A program made the translations under genes and the position numbers. Shown piece by piece: positions 22,761-29,557 of a stretch of DNA of 31,054 bases; positions within the stretch are counted from its first letter, which is position 1; the number at the start of each line of letters is the position of its first letter. The DNA is from a virus. Where the stretch lies: positions 1 through 31,054 of IMG/VR virus record IMGVR_UViG_3300031673_000320; one strand, given 5' to 3'. The notes beneath the pieces are model-generated. The model ran no database searches. It was given only the letters and a program-made list of their open reading frames with translations, and was not told where the DNA came from.

Positions 22761-22907
22761 ATGAGGGGAATAATTTCAAAATTAAATGCATTTATTCCTC
22801 TAGTAATGCACCAAGATGTACCGCCACCCCAAACAGGTTTTGTAATAACGATTGACCCCGAGGATGTCGTGACTATCGACGGCGACAACGTTGTATACCT
22901 AGAATAA
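22761..22907 (+). CDS. Small acidic protein before the second fibre gene (48 aa)
   Basis: ATG 22761 follows AGGGTGAC. The sequence begins MRGIISKLNAFIPLVMHQDV and ends in an acidic beta segment (DPEDVVTIDGDNVVYLE). The gene fills the gap between two structural genes. It is possibly a fibre chaperone or minor virion piece. I recognise no family. Confidence 0.6.
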   Translation: MRGIISKLNAFIPLVMHQDVPPPQTGFVITIDPEDVVTIDGDNVVYLE

Positions 22908-22921
22908 ATTACTAAACCATT

Positions 22922-22941
22922 TTATTAAAAGGACTTAATAA
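22922..22941 (+). promoter_or_regulatory. Seven-bp Shine-Dalgarno hairpin before the 427-aa fibre gene
   Basis: Arms TTATTAA (22922-22928) and TTAATAA (22935-22941) are perfectly complementary and enclose the hexaloop AAGGAC. The right arm includes the first base of the start codon. This is the longest stem in the family of loop-presented ribosome-binding sites. Confidence 0.65.
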
Positions 22942-24224
22942 TGGCTGATAAACGACTTATAGATTTCGTACCAAAAAATTTACCAACTGGCGACGACATT
23001 ATATATCTTGGTAATGTGGCTGATTCTTTTAGAGAGAGTCGAACAACTTTAAATCAAGAACGGTCTTATACACCACAATATGTTAGGGAGGCATCAGAAG
23101 ATGTTACACAGCTATACATGGGTAAAAACGTAATCAACGGGTCCGCGTCTCCAATTACTGTCACTATTCCACAGGGCGCCGCATTTCCCATCACGTCTCA
23201 GTTTAATATGATTCGCAACGGTACGGGAGCTTTTACATTAGCCGCTGCCGCTGGCGTTACATTAAACGGCGTCGATGGTGGTTCCGTTACTCTTGCCCAA
23301 CAATATGATCGTCTTGTCTCAACAGAAATTCTACCTGATGAATGGACTTATATTGAATATTCCGGTTCTGACCTTCCGCCGCCTATTTTGCCAGCTTATG
23401 GCGAAATGTTTTTCCAGGGAAACGGAACAGCAACAACTATTGCGGCACAAAGTACACCGGTTAAAGTTGCTGGTACATATGTTGCAGGTGAGACTCAGGA
23501 TTTCACGCATGTAGCAGGAACCCTAACTTATACGGGAGCTGAGACACGCGTATTTAGTGTTGATGTTTCGACCACTGTATCGCTTAATTTAAACACAGCT
23601 AACATTACTGTATTGGTAGCTAAAAACGGAGCTGTCATAGAGCAATCTGGACAAAGTCCAGACTTGGATGGAGTCAGTCCATCGTTCGTGCCGTTGAGTT
23701 TGAACAAGCTTGTTTCGCTTTCAACTAATGACACTATTGAAGTTTGGACTCAAAACAACAGCGTTAACAATGAAGATATAACGCATCAAGATTTAAACGT
23801 TACCGTGGGAGCACCTGGAATTACAGGGGGAAGCCTCACGTCAAGCGGAATTCCTGGAATTTCTTTATTTTCACACGATGGATTTGCTTTTTCACCGATA
23901 GTTTCAACTAGATTTTATCAAAAAATAGGAAATATTGTTTGTGTAAATCTTAAGATAGCCAGCATGAGGAAAGCAGCTGCAGCACCTCAAACAATGATAG
24001 AAATTGAAGTGCCATTCACGCCAATGTTTACAACAACTGTTCAAGCCGAAGGAAATGGGACGGTTGTACTTTTCAACAGTCTACTACCTGGAGATACAAG
24101 CATAGTATCAAACGTAAGTTCAGTTATAGGACAAAGCAGAATACGAATTGATTTCTTTGTAGAAAAAGAAGCGCCAATTGACGTATACAAATCAAGTCTC
24201 ACTATTTATTACCAAATACAATAA
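22941..24224 (+). CDS. Second tail fibre / spike-like protein (427 aa)
   Basis: Begins MADKRLIDFVPKNLPTGDDI, an N-terminal segment of the kind that docks accessory fibres. It is followed by beta-rich Gly/Thr/Val repeats and a globular C-terminal domain (about 300-427). There is no pectate-lyase or glycosidase signature I can name. Bases 23666-23702 resemble, in two flanking pieces, the non-coding locus at 111-208. The Shine-Dalgarno is in a 7-bp hairpin loop. Confidence 0.7.
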   Translation: MADKRLIDFVPKNLPTGDDIIYLGNVADSFRESRTTLNQERSYTPQYVREASEDVTQLYMGKNVINGSASPITVTIPQGAAFPITSQFNMIRNGTGAFTLAAAAGVTLNGVDGGSVTLAQQYDRLVSTEILPDEWTYIEYSGSDLPPPILPAYGEMFFQGNGTATTIAAQSTPVKVAGTYVAGETQDFTHVAGTLTYTGAETRVFSVDVSTTVSLNLNTANITVLVAKNGAVIEQSGQSPDLDGVSPSFVPLSLNKLVSLSTNDTIEVWTQNNSVNNEDITHQDLNVTVGAPGITGGSLTSSGIPGISLFSHDGFAFSPIVSTRFYQKIGNIVCVNLKIASMRKAAAAPQTMIEIEVPFTPMFTTTVQAEGNGTVVLFNSLLPGDTSIVSNVSSVIGQSRIRIDFFVEKEAPIDVYKSSLTIYYQIQ

Positions 24225-24238
24225 AGGGAATTCTTAAA

Positions 24239-25570
24239 ATGGTTTCAACAGTAAAAACAACACTTCCAGCAAAAGCAACGACAGCAGAACGTCTTTCTTT
24301 CATAAACTTGCCCGCAGGATCTGAAGTTTTTGATACAGATTTAAATAAAAGTTTTATTACTATAAGTGGTGGAGCATCGCCGACATGGGACAGCATAAAC
24401 AATACTAGCTTCTCTGAAGTTATATCAAGCGCAACATCTGTTGCAACGTTCGTTGTAGCATCCGGTGGAACAGGGTACGTAAATGGAGATTTTGTTGAGC
24501 CAACAGGCGGATCAGCTACAATCAACGCGAAATTAAAAGTTGTGGCAGTAGGTGGAAGCGGAAATATTCTTGCCGTTGCATTAGTTCCAGACCAATCAAA
24601 TTCTGGTTTTTATGTTTCGAATCCATCGCCGCTTGTTGCAAACCCTGTTACTGCGGTAACAGGATCAGGAGTAAACGCTACCATAACTTTTACAATGAAG
24701 CCCGCTGGCACTGTTACGATAGACCCAAATAATTTTAATGCAATGCAATTTAATGCAGAACATGGCTATATTGGCCTGCCAAACATACCAGTTGGCTTTG
24801 AAGACAGCGTAACAATGAATGAGGGCGGTATCAGGTATTTGCAGAGAACAGATGCTCTAGAATATAGAGACGATGTCGGTAATAGGCGAGTAATGTCTGA
24901 CCTTGATGTTCCCCTTGCTGTAAAAGGCGATCTTGTCGCTAGAGGATCATTCCAAAATGAAGCTGTCCCTATTGGACAAAACGATAAGGTTTTAACTGCT
25001 TCTGGGGAAGCGTCAAACGGTGTGGCGTGGAAAGATGTTCCAAGACCAGCTCAGTTTTCCCAAATTATAACTAAAACAGTAGCTGCCTCAGACGTTGAGG
25101 AAAGCATCATCGGCGGGGGTTTTGGATCTCTAACGTTCCCAGAAAATTATTTTGTTCAAGCAGATAGTTTTCATTTTAAATCAGGCGGAAATATTAGAAC
25201 AAACGGTGGCGGTCAAACAATACGGATTAAAATAAAAACTGATACTGCTATATTAGCAGACACCGGGTTTATAACATTAACATCTATAGCATCATTACAA
25301 TTTTATGAAATGGAGCTTGATTTTGTTGTGAGAAACATTGGCGTGGCTGGAGTAGCGGAAGTTGCAACTAATGGAAATTTCAATTACCAATCAACAATTG
25401 GCGGCGGCAATTTTGAGGGCGCGGGTATAAACTTCTTTAACTCAACAACTTTTGACACAGAAATTGAGAATACAATTGAATTAACCGTGCAGTGGGGAAT
25501 ACCTAGCGTATTAAATGTTATTAGTTCTAATTTCGGATCACTAGAGCAAAAATACAGGTTCCCTTCATGA
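24239..25570 (+). CDS. Third fibre-like protein (443 aa) with shared C-terminal domain
   Basis: The N-terminus (MVSTVKTTLPAKATTAERLSFINLPAGSEVFDTDLNKSF) is typical of phage fibre linkers that end in a small beta tip. The middle contains FVVASGGTGYVNGDFVEPTGGSATI, a glycine-rich repeat-like region found in fibres. The C-terminal 170 residues match the end of the main tail fibre in pattern (FDTEIENTIELTVQWG against FNSEIDNTLDLTLEWN). It probably shares the receptor-contact fold. The last bases overlap the holin-like start as ATGA. Confidence 0.75.
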   Translation: MVSTVKTTLPAKATTAERLSFINLPAGSEVFDTDLNKSFITISGGASPTWDSINNTSFSEVISSATSVATFVVASGGTGYVNGDFVEPTGGSATINAKLKVVAVGGSGNILAVALVPDQSNSGFYVSNPSPLVANPVTAVTGSGVNATITFTMKPAGTVTIDPNNFNAMQFNAEHGYIGLPNIPVGFEDSVTMNEGGIRYLQRTDALEYRDDVGNRRVMSDLDVPLAVKGDLVARGSFQNEAVPIGQNDKVLTASGEASNGVAWKDVPRPAQFSQIITKTVAASDVEESIIGGGFGSLTFPENYFVQADSFHFKSGGNIRTNGGGQTIRIKIKTDTAILADTGFITLTSIASLQFYEMELDFVVRNIGVAGVAEVATNGNFNYQSTIGGGNFEGAGINFFNSTTFDTEIENTIELTVQWGIPSVLNVISSNFGSLEQKYRFPS

Positions 25571-25977
25571 TAGAAACGTTGATTTCTACATTTGCGGGAA
25601 CGGGAACGAGCGCAATCATAGGATTGTTGCATAATTGGCAGTCTAACAAACACGAGTTCATGTTAGCGAGCCAGAAGCAGGATATAGAGGCTGTAGAGCG
25701 CGCGAGAGAATCAAAAAACCCTAGGATGTGGAACACCATACAGTTTGTAACAGTATTAACGACAGTTTATTTTTTTGTATTTCCCATGATTGCAGCTTTT
25801 TACAATATTCCGATGTATATATCATTTGAAGAAAGCCACGGAAGCATCATGTCTATATTTCATGGTGATTTTTCTATAATATGGAAGTCATTTCCGCCTG
25901 GTTACATTATAACGCCCATTCATTCATATATTATGAGTTCAGCGTCAACATTTTGTTTTCTTAAAATGGGTAAGTAA
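25567..25977 (+). CDS. Holin-like membrane protein (136 aa)
   Basis: The start overlaps the fibre stop by 4 nt. A polar, helical N-terminal third (LASQKQDIEAVERARESKNPRMWN) is followed by a strong hydrophobic helix (about 56-82, VTVLTTVYFFVFPMIAAFY) and a second weak one near the end (HSYIMSSASTFCFLKM). The layout resembles the 3-TM holins of gene-transfer and podovirus systems. It is the last gene of the late operon, where lysis genes often sit. No endolysin or spanin is next to it. Confidence 0.6.
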   Translation: MIETLISTFAGTGTSAIIGLLHNWQSNKHEFMLASQKQDIEAVERARESKNPRMWNTIQFVTVLTTVYFFVFPMIAAFYNIPMYISFEESHGSIMSIFHGDFSIIWKSFPPGYIITPIHSYIMSSASTFCFLKMGK

Positions 25978-25987
25978 CTGGGCCTAT

Positions 25988-26008
25988 GGGCGCAAGTAGC
26001 CTGCGCCC
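25988..26008 (+). terminator. Late-operon terminator-like hairpin
   Basis: Arms GGGCGCA (25988-25994) and TGCGCCC (26002-26008) pair perfectly around a 7-nt loop and are followed by TTACCTT. It lies 11 bp after the holin-like stop, where the late transcript should end. The T-run is short. Confidence 0.65.
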
Positions 26009-26037
26009 TTACCTTCCGGGTAGAGAAGGGGATTTGT

Positions 26038-26114
26038 TGGTAGGCCAAGCAGGATTCGAACCTGCTACCCTCGGCTTAGAAGGCCTATGCTCTATCCAGA
26101 TGAGCTATTGAGGG
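26038..26114 (-). tRNA. tRNA-Arg (anticodon UCU), acceptor stem broken
   Basis: On the minus strand the D arm, anticodon arm (loop CTTCTAA, anticodon TCT), T arm (GCAGG/CCTGC with loop TTCGAAT) and an encoded CCA end are all present. The 3' acceptor strand is TTGGCCT, but the 5' strand reads CCCTCAA, so only four of seven pairs form. The anticodon stem has one A-G mismatch. The lost bases lie exactly where the 62-bp repeat block begins, which points to truncation by that block. The intact form would read AGA codons, which this element uses often. It could also be an attachment-site remnant, though no integrase is present. Confidence 0.8.
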
Positions 26115-26169
26115 GAGGTCACTCGCATTTGAATCGAGGTCACTCGCATTTGAATCGAGGTCACTCGCA
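26108..26169. repeat. 62-bp block with 21-bp tandem repeat, copy 2
   Basis: Identical over all 62 bases to 127-188. Here it replaces the 5' acceptor bases of the tRNA-Arg gene and is followed by a partial extra half unit (TTTGGAG). Two copies at unrelated sites, both interrupting older sequence, suggest mobility or recombination between repeats. Confidence 0.95.
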
Positions 26170-26237
26170 TTTGGAGTATTGGCTAATGATGTGCATGTGC
26201 TTTTATCCTATTGGCCCATTTATTTTTATACCAGACG

Positions 26238-26735
26238 TCAAAAAGCCAAGTCTTCATCGTCTATTATTGTATCACCGTAGAGTGATTCCATTCTATCCAT
26301 GCCACTAGATCCATTTTTAACAGCTCTGTAATTTTTAGCAGAAGCAGAAGCCGGCCTTTCTGTAACATCGGAATTTTCATCGTTGTTGTCGCCCTTACTT
26401 CCAAATATTTGCATTTTTGATGCTATAACTGTGGTTGCGTAGCGTTGCGGCGAACCCTCTGGATCTTTCATTCCGTTATATCCTCTAATTTCTAACTCAC
26501 CTTCGATATAAACTTGAGACCCCTTTTTTAAATATTTATTGCATATATCCGCTAAATTTTTGTATGCTACTACGTTTATCCATTGCGTTTTTTCACAAGG
26601 GTTGCCTTGCTTGTCTTTCCATTTTTTACTGACTGCCATACTGAAATTAGAAACAGGGTCACCGCTTGACAAAAATTTATCTTCAGGGTTTCTACCAAGC
26701 CGACCGATCAAAATTACCTTATTTACACCGCTCAT
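26238..26735 (-). CDS. ssb: Single-stranded DNA-binding protein
   Basis: OB-fold SSB of 165 aa. Start at ATG 26735 (MSGVNKVILIGRLGRNPE). An upstream in-frame ATG precedes the Shine-Dalgarno. The core is WKDKQGNPCEKTQWINVVAYKNLADICNKYLKKGSQVYIEGEL, then a Ser/Asn-rich linker and an acidic tip (DDEDLAF) that in the family recruits repair and replication partners. It is the last gene of the leftward operon. The Shine-Dalgarno AAGGAC is loop-presented between CAC and GTG. Confidence 0.95.
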   Translation of the reverse strand: MSGVNKVILIGRLGRNPEDKFLSSGDPVSNFSMAVSKKWKDKQGNPCEKTQWINVVAYKNLADICNKYLKKGSQVYIEGELEIRGYNGMKDPEGSPQRYATTVIASKMQIFGSKGDNNDENSDVTERPASASAKNYRAVKNGSSGMDRMESLYGDTIIDDEDLAF

Positions 26736-26766
26736 ACACCACGTCCTTGTGTTATTAATTAACAAT

Positions 26767-27261
26767 TTACTGTATTACCAAGCCCTGCGATGATTCTAAA
26801 TGAACCCCAGGAACACTATTACCCCTCTCTATTTCTGATTTAATTTTAACCTTATCAAGGGTGATTTTCATTTTAGTATAGCATCTAGGTATCAAAGATT
26901 CATCATCAACAAAAACAGATTTTGGTTTTTTACGAATGCTTAACGTAAATTCAGGTGATGTTATCTTTGATATCCCGCACCTTATCATGCTAGACTCCAG
27001 GTATTTTTTCATGTTTTCAGATTTAGATTCAAGTGATTTTCTTCGAGCTTGCATCTTAACCTCATATTCACGCATTGCATCACATTCTCTTTGTATGTTT
27101 TTATAGTACGCTGCAACGTTGATACATTTAACCTTAACGTCACCCTGTAGCCCCTCAAGAGTATCAGCAATTACTTCCGGTGAAAAATCATCTTCTCGTG
27201 ACATAAGATCATTGCACGCGGTTAAATAATCATTTGAAAGTTCATATAGATTTAAATTCAT
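26767..27261 (-). CDS. Gp157-family protein (164 aa)
   Basis: N-terminus MNLNLYELSNDYLTACNDLM, then EVIADTLEGLQGDVKVKCINVAAYYKNIQRECDAMREYEVKMQARRKS, the pattern of the siphovirus Gp157 family. The C-terminal half is basic and beta-like (SIRKKPKSVFVDDESLIPRCY). Such genes sit beside ERF or RecT recombinases and SSB, as here, and their biochemical role is not settled. ATG overlaps the ERF stop by 4 nt, showing coupling. Confidence 0.85.
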   Translation of the reverse strand: MNLNLYELSNDYLTACNDLMSREDDFSPEVIADTLEGLQGDVKVKCINVAAYYKNIQRECDAMREYEVKMQARRKSLESKSENMKKYLESSMIRCGISKITSPEFTLSIRKKPKSVFVDDESLIPRCYTKMKITLDKVKIKSEIERGNSVPGVHLESSQGLVIQ

Positions 27262-27905
27262 TGTACTGCCTCATTGTTTAATTCCACTGACCGAGAAGCC
27301 AACTTTCTCAACTCGGGCAGTTGAAATTTTAACGCGATTCTTTCATGTGAAGACATTTTTTCCCAGGCGTTTCTCAACGAATCAGTTCCGAGAAGAGCAG
27401 CTTTTTTCATAATTTCACCAATTCTATCCTTATCTACACTATTAATTTCGTGATTTTTATTAACTCTCTCAGATATTACACTATCTCTTTCTGGATCATC
27501 GCCGGTTTTCATTAAAAACGTTTTCATTAATGCATATTTTTGTGCACCAGTGATTGCCTTATAAATTCCCTTGTCACCTGAATCCGAGCCGTCACCGTAA
27601 GAATAACAGATCATACTTTCACCGCTGTCAGCGTCAACAAATGTAAGTTCAAGTTTTACAGTCACTAAAAACGAGTCTTTGTTACCTGCCGTTTTGAACG
27701 AAACACAATCCCTCTCTACTATAGACGAGAACATAAACACCCCATTATTTTTCATTGCAGTCGAAACTGCGTCTGCAACGTCAGCCTCTGTTGCGTACCT
27801 GTAGTTATGAAACTCATTCTTCCCGGTTTTTTCTAGCACAGGGATATCTGACATAATTTTTATCATTTTAGACGCCAAATTTTTTAAACCACTATTTTCT
27901 TTCAT
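27258..27905 (-). CDS. ERF-family single-strand annealing recombinase
   Basis: Anneals complementary single strands. P22 Erf circularises the genome, which fits an element that must become a plasmid. Start ATG 27905 (MKENSGLKNLASKMIKIMSD) follows GGAGAA, and more upstream codons lack a ribosome-binding site. Signature: NEFHNYRYATEADVADAVSTAMKNNGV, CYSYGDGSDSGDKGIYKAITGAQKYALMKTFLM, GDDPERD. Length 215 aa, as in P22 Erf (204). Confidence 0.9.
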   Translation of the reverse strand: MKENSGLKNLASKMIKIMSDIPVLEKTGKNEFHNYRYATEADVADAVSTAMKNNGVFMFSSIVERDCVSFKTAGNKDSFLVTVKLELTFVDADSGESMICYSYGDGSDSGDKGIYKAITGAQKYALMKTFLMKTGDDPERDSVISERVNKNHEINSVDKDRIGEIMKKAALLGTDSLRNAWEKMSSHERIALKFQLPELRKLASRSVELNNEAVQ

Positions 27906-27922
27906 TTTTTTCTCCAAATAAA

Positions 27923-28006
27923 TTAAACTAAAATAAACGCTGAAACCATCAGCAGAGTAATAAACAATCCAAACCAAATAAGATCATCTTTTGTTGATTT
28001 TTTCAT
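27923..28006 (-). CDS. Membrane micropeptide (27 aa)
   Basis: ATG overlaps the stop of the upstream 152-aa gene as ATGA (28003-28006). The peptide starts MKKSTKDDLIWFGLFITLLM and ends VSAFILV: a charged head and one transmembrane helix. It has no Shine-Dalgarno of its own, so it depends on coupling. It may act at the host membrane, for example in exclusion. Confidence 0.55.
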   Translation of the reverse strand: MKKSTKDDLIWFGLFITLLMVSAFILV

Positions 28007-28461
28007 GACTGAACCCCTTTAAATACAGTAATTCCTGATTTTACTAATTCAATAACAAAGTCAGCTTTGTTGGCACGGAAAGTATCATCATCAGGAATTC
28101 TTTCGCGCAGATTTTTTTCTATTTCTTCTATTAATTGATCTTCATAGTAACCAACTGCTTGGTGTCTTATGCTGTCAACGAGGTCTTCTTTTTTATCGTA
28201 ATCTAGTTCATTGCCGACAATGCAAGAAATTGCCTCCATCAAAGAGTCAGAGTTAACAATAAATTCTGCATCATGATTTCCATCATTAATACAGATCTTT
28301 GCGTATCTCTCTCTCTGATCAAATGGGATATCTTCAACGTCTAAGCTTGTGTAGTCAGATTTTTTATCATATGTTCCGTAGCAATCGATGAATTCATTGA
28401 CGAGTTCAGACGCTGACATTTCGTGATTAACTGCAATATTTTGCCTGAATAGATCAACCAT
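28003..28461 (-). CDS. Hypothetical acidic protein (152 aa)
   Basis: Soluble, Asp/Glu-rich, helical (MSASELVNEFIDCYGTYDKK, then DQLIEEIEKNLRERIPDDD). I recognise no family. It overlaps neighbours on both sides, so it is an operon member. Its strong acidity recalls phage inhibitors that mimic DNA, but nothing specific shows that. The Shine-Dalgarno is in hexaloop AGGGAG between GCC and GGC (28469-28480). Confidence 0.6.
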   Translation of the reverse strand: MVDLFRQNIAVNHEMSASELVNEFIDCYGTYDKKSDYTSLDVEDIPFDQRERYAKICINDGNHDAEFIVNSDSLMEAISCIVGNELDYDKKEDLVDSIRHQAVGYYEDQLIEEIEKNLRERIPDDDTFRANKADFVIELVKSGITVFKGVQS

Positions 28462-28636
28462 TAGTTCTGCCCTCCCTGGCTTGTGAATTCATAGTAACGA
28501 GAAATTTTAGCGTAGATTGCATTTCTTGTTCAGTGGTTTCCTTTGTTAAGTGATCGAAATATTTCCCAAGCCTAGAATCGCTTGGGTTACCTAGATCTAT
28601 TAAGCTATTAAGTCCTGATAAACTTCCCTTAAACAT
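28454..28636 (-). CDS. Hypothetical protein (60 aa)
   Basis: I start at ATG 28636 (MFKGSLSGLNSLIDLG) because GGAGGTG lies about 6 nt upstream. The longer reading frame begins in the gene before. The product is polar with a helical C-terminus (KETTEQEMQSTLKFLVTMNSQ). It overlaps the genes on both sides by 8 nt. Confidence 0.6.
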   Translation of the reverse strand: MFKGSLSGLNSLIDLGNPSDSRLGKYFDHLTKETTEQEMQSTLKFLVTMNSQAREGRTNG

Positions 28637-28757
28637 CCTGCACCTCCACATCCGGGGCCCAGTCGACATCCTCATCTAAAAAATAATCAAGCTCTTGCTT
28701 GCTCATCAAGTGAACGGGTGGATCAATTAAATCGTCTTTATACTTAATGTGAAACAT
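28629..28757 (-). CDS. Acidic small protein (42 aa)
   Basis: Begins MFHIKYKDDLIDPPVHLMSK and has an acidic end (DEDVDWAPDVEVQDV). ATG 28757 follows AAGGAGGTC, in a hexaloop between GAC and GTC. It is too short for most gene finders but has an excellent ribosome-binding site and overlaps both neighbours. The function is unknown. Confidence 0.65.
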   Translation of the reverse strand: MFHIKYKDDLIDPPVHLMSKQELDYFLDEDVDWAPDVEVQDV

Positions 28758-28899
28758 CTTCGACCTCCTTGTCTTGAATGCTGTCTAGCATTTTATCATT
28801 TTTTATCCATACTTTCATCTGTTTAGTCAAATCATCAATATCAATGCCCATATCATGCCGCCTAAGCGACGATTTTAGTATCTCGCTGGCTTTATACAT
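28744..28899 (-). CDS. Small hypothetical protein (51 aa)
   Basis: Begins MYKASEILKSSLRRHDMGID and continues DDLTKQMKVWIKNDKMLDSI, a two-helix amphipathic protein. AAGGAG lies 7 nt before ATG 28899. It overlaps both neighbours by 8-14 nt. The function is unknown. Confidence 0.65.
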   Translation of the reverse strand: MYKASEILKSSLRRHDMGIDIDDLTKQMKVWIKNDKMLDSIQDKEVEDVSH

Positions 28900-29023
28900 A
28901 ATCAGACTCCTTGTGTTCTGCCATCAGCTTTCCGCCCAGCTCGACGATTTTTTGTAGCTTTTTAGCTTCAGCTTCGAGCTTTTTAATAACGTCTTGTAAA
29001 TCTATTATTTTTATATATTTCAT
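28892..29023 (-). CDS. Small coiled-coil protein (43 aa), first of the leftward operon
   Basis: Begins MKYIKIIDLQDVIKKLEAEA with heptad spacing of Leu/Ile (KKLEAEAKKLQKIVELGGKLM), so it is probably a short coiled coil. AAAGGAG is 8 nt before ATG 29023. It is the first gene after the leftward promoter at 29101-29128, so it should be expressed early and strongly. Confidence 0.65.
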   Translation of the reverse strand: MKYIKIIDLQDVIKKLEAEAKKLQKIVELGGKLMAEHKESDYV

Positions 29024-29100
29024 GCTTATTTCTCCTTTTAGTAAATGAAGTGAGAATAACTTTAAAACATTTTAAGTATGTTTTACTCCTCACTAGGAAT

Positions 29101-29128
29101 ATTGTATACCAATCTGGGTATATGTCAA
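29101..29128 (-). promoter_or_regulatory. Leftward early promoter
   Basis: On the minus strand, TTGACA (29123-29128), 16 bp, TACAAT (29101-29106). It drives the operon from 29023 to 26238. The -35 region lies next to an inverted repeat CAACA/TGTTG (29126-29140) and shares TGTCAAC with the repressor-cassette operators, so the XRE regulator may also act here. Confidence 0.75.
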
Positions 29129-29181
29129 CACTTCATGTTGTTTATTTTTAATTATAGGTAGATATTATCCTTTTTGAGGCA

Positions 29182-29187
29182 TATAAT
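29182..29187 (+). promoter_or_regulatory. TATAAT box before the replicon genes
   Basis: A perfect -10 hexamer lies 31 bp before ATG 29218. The matching -35 (GTAGAT, 17 bp upstream) is poor, so activation or weak activity is likely. It would give a transcript for the DUF6471-like gene and probably the leader and repA. Confidence 0.45.
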
Positions 29188-29217
29188 GTGCTCAGTTAGT
29201 TTATAGGATTGGTTTTT

Positions 29218-29469
29218 ATGAAAAAAGAAAACAAAAAATATTCAGGCCCAACTGATTATGAAAAACAGGCATCTAGGAAGCTTAGAGGCAAATTAGTTGA
29301 TCTCGGGATAAGCTATGACAATTTGAGTGAAATGCTTATTAATTTAGGCGTTGAAAAAAGGGGAGATTTGATAGGCAGGCAAATAAGAAAAGGAAACTTT
29401 CCTTATTCATTCTATCTTCAATGTAAGGACGTTATTGAGAAAGGGAAAAAAATGAGCCCGGATAACTAA
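29218..29469 (+). CDS. DUF6471-like basic protein (83 aa), copB-like position
   Basis: Start ATG 29218 (MKKENKKYSGPTDYEKQASR) with AGGA 9 nt upstream. The body KLRGKLVDLGISYDNLSEMLINLGVEKRGDLIGRQIRKGNFPYSFYLQCKDVI matches the DUF6471 pattern, a probable helix-turn-helix. It sits directly upstream of the antisense-RNA/leader/repA unit, where IncFII plasmids carry the CopB repressor (86 aa). A copy-control or transcription-repressor role is therefore a fair inference, not a homology claim. Confidence 0.75.
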   Translation: MKKENKKYSGPTDYEKQASRKLRGKLVDLGISYDNLSEMLINLGVEKRGDLIGRQIRKGNFPYSFYLQCKDVIEKGKKMSPDN

Positions 29470-29496
29470 AAAAAGAGCGGGGTTTCAGGGCCCCGC
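29468..29496 (-). terminator. Intrinsic terminator of the antisense RNA
   Basis: Read on the minus strand: GCGGGG and CCCCGC arms (29477-29496) with an 8-nt loop, then TC and seven T (29474-29468). It is a textbook Rho-independent terminator and only makes sense for leftward RNA, since no leftward protein gene lies to its right. Confidence 0.8.
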
Positions 29497-29536
29497 CCCA
29501 AAAGGACTTCCTAAGCAGGAACATGAACAAACATAC

Positions 29537-29552
29537 AAACATAGGAGTGTTT
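29537..29552 (+). promoter_or_regulatory. Hairpin presenting the leader-peptide Shine-Dalgarno
   Basis: Arms AAACA (29537-29541) and TGTTT (29548-29552) enclose TAGGAG, the ribosome-binding site for the leader ATG 29558. It lies inside the antisense-RNA target, so it is a likely contact point for copy control. Confidence 0.5.
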
Positions 29553-29557
29553 ACACG

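Noticed and set aside
26038-26169. Classical tRNA attachment site with integrase
   Set aside because: No tyrosine or serine integrase gene is visible. A tRNA plus repeat alone is not enough, so it is kept only as a possibility in the findings.
26087-26308. 73-aa ORF with RGHSHLN repeats
   Set aside because: It only reads through the tRNA remnant and the tandem DNA repeat and then the antisense of ssb. It has no ribosome-binding site.
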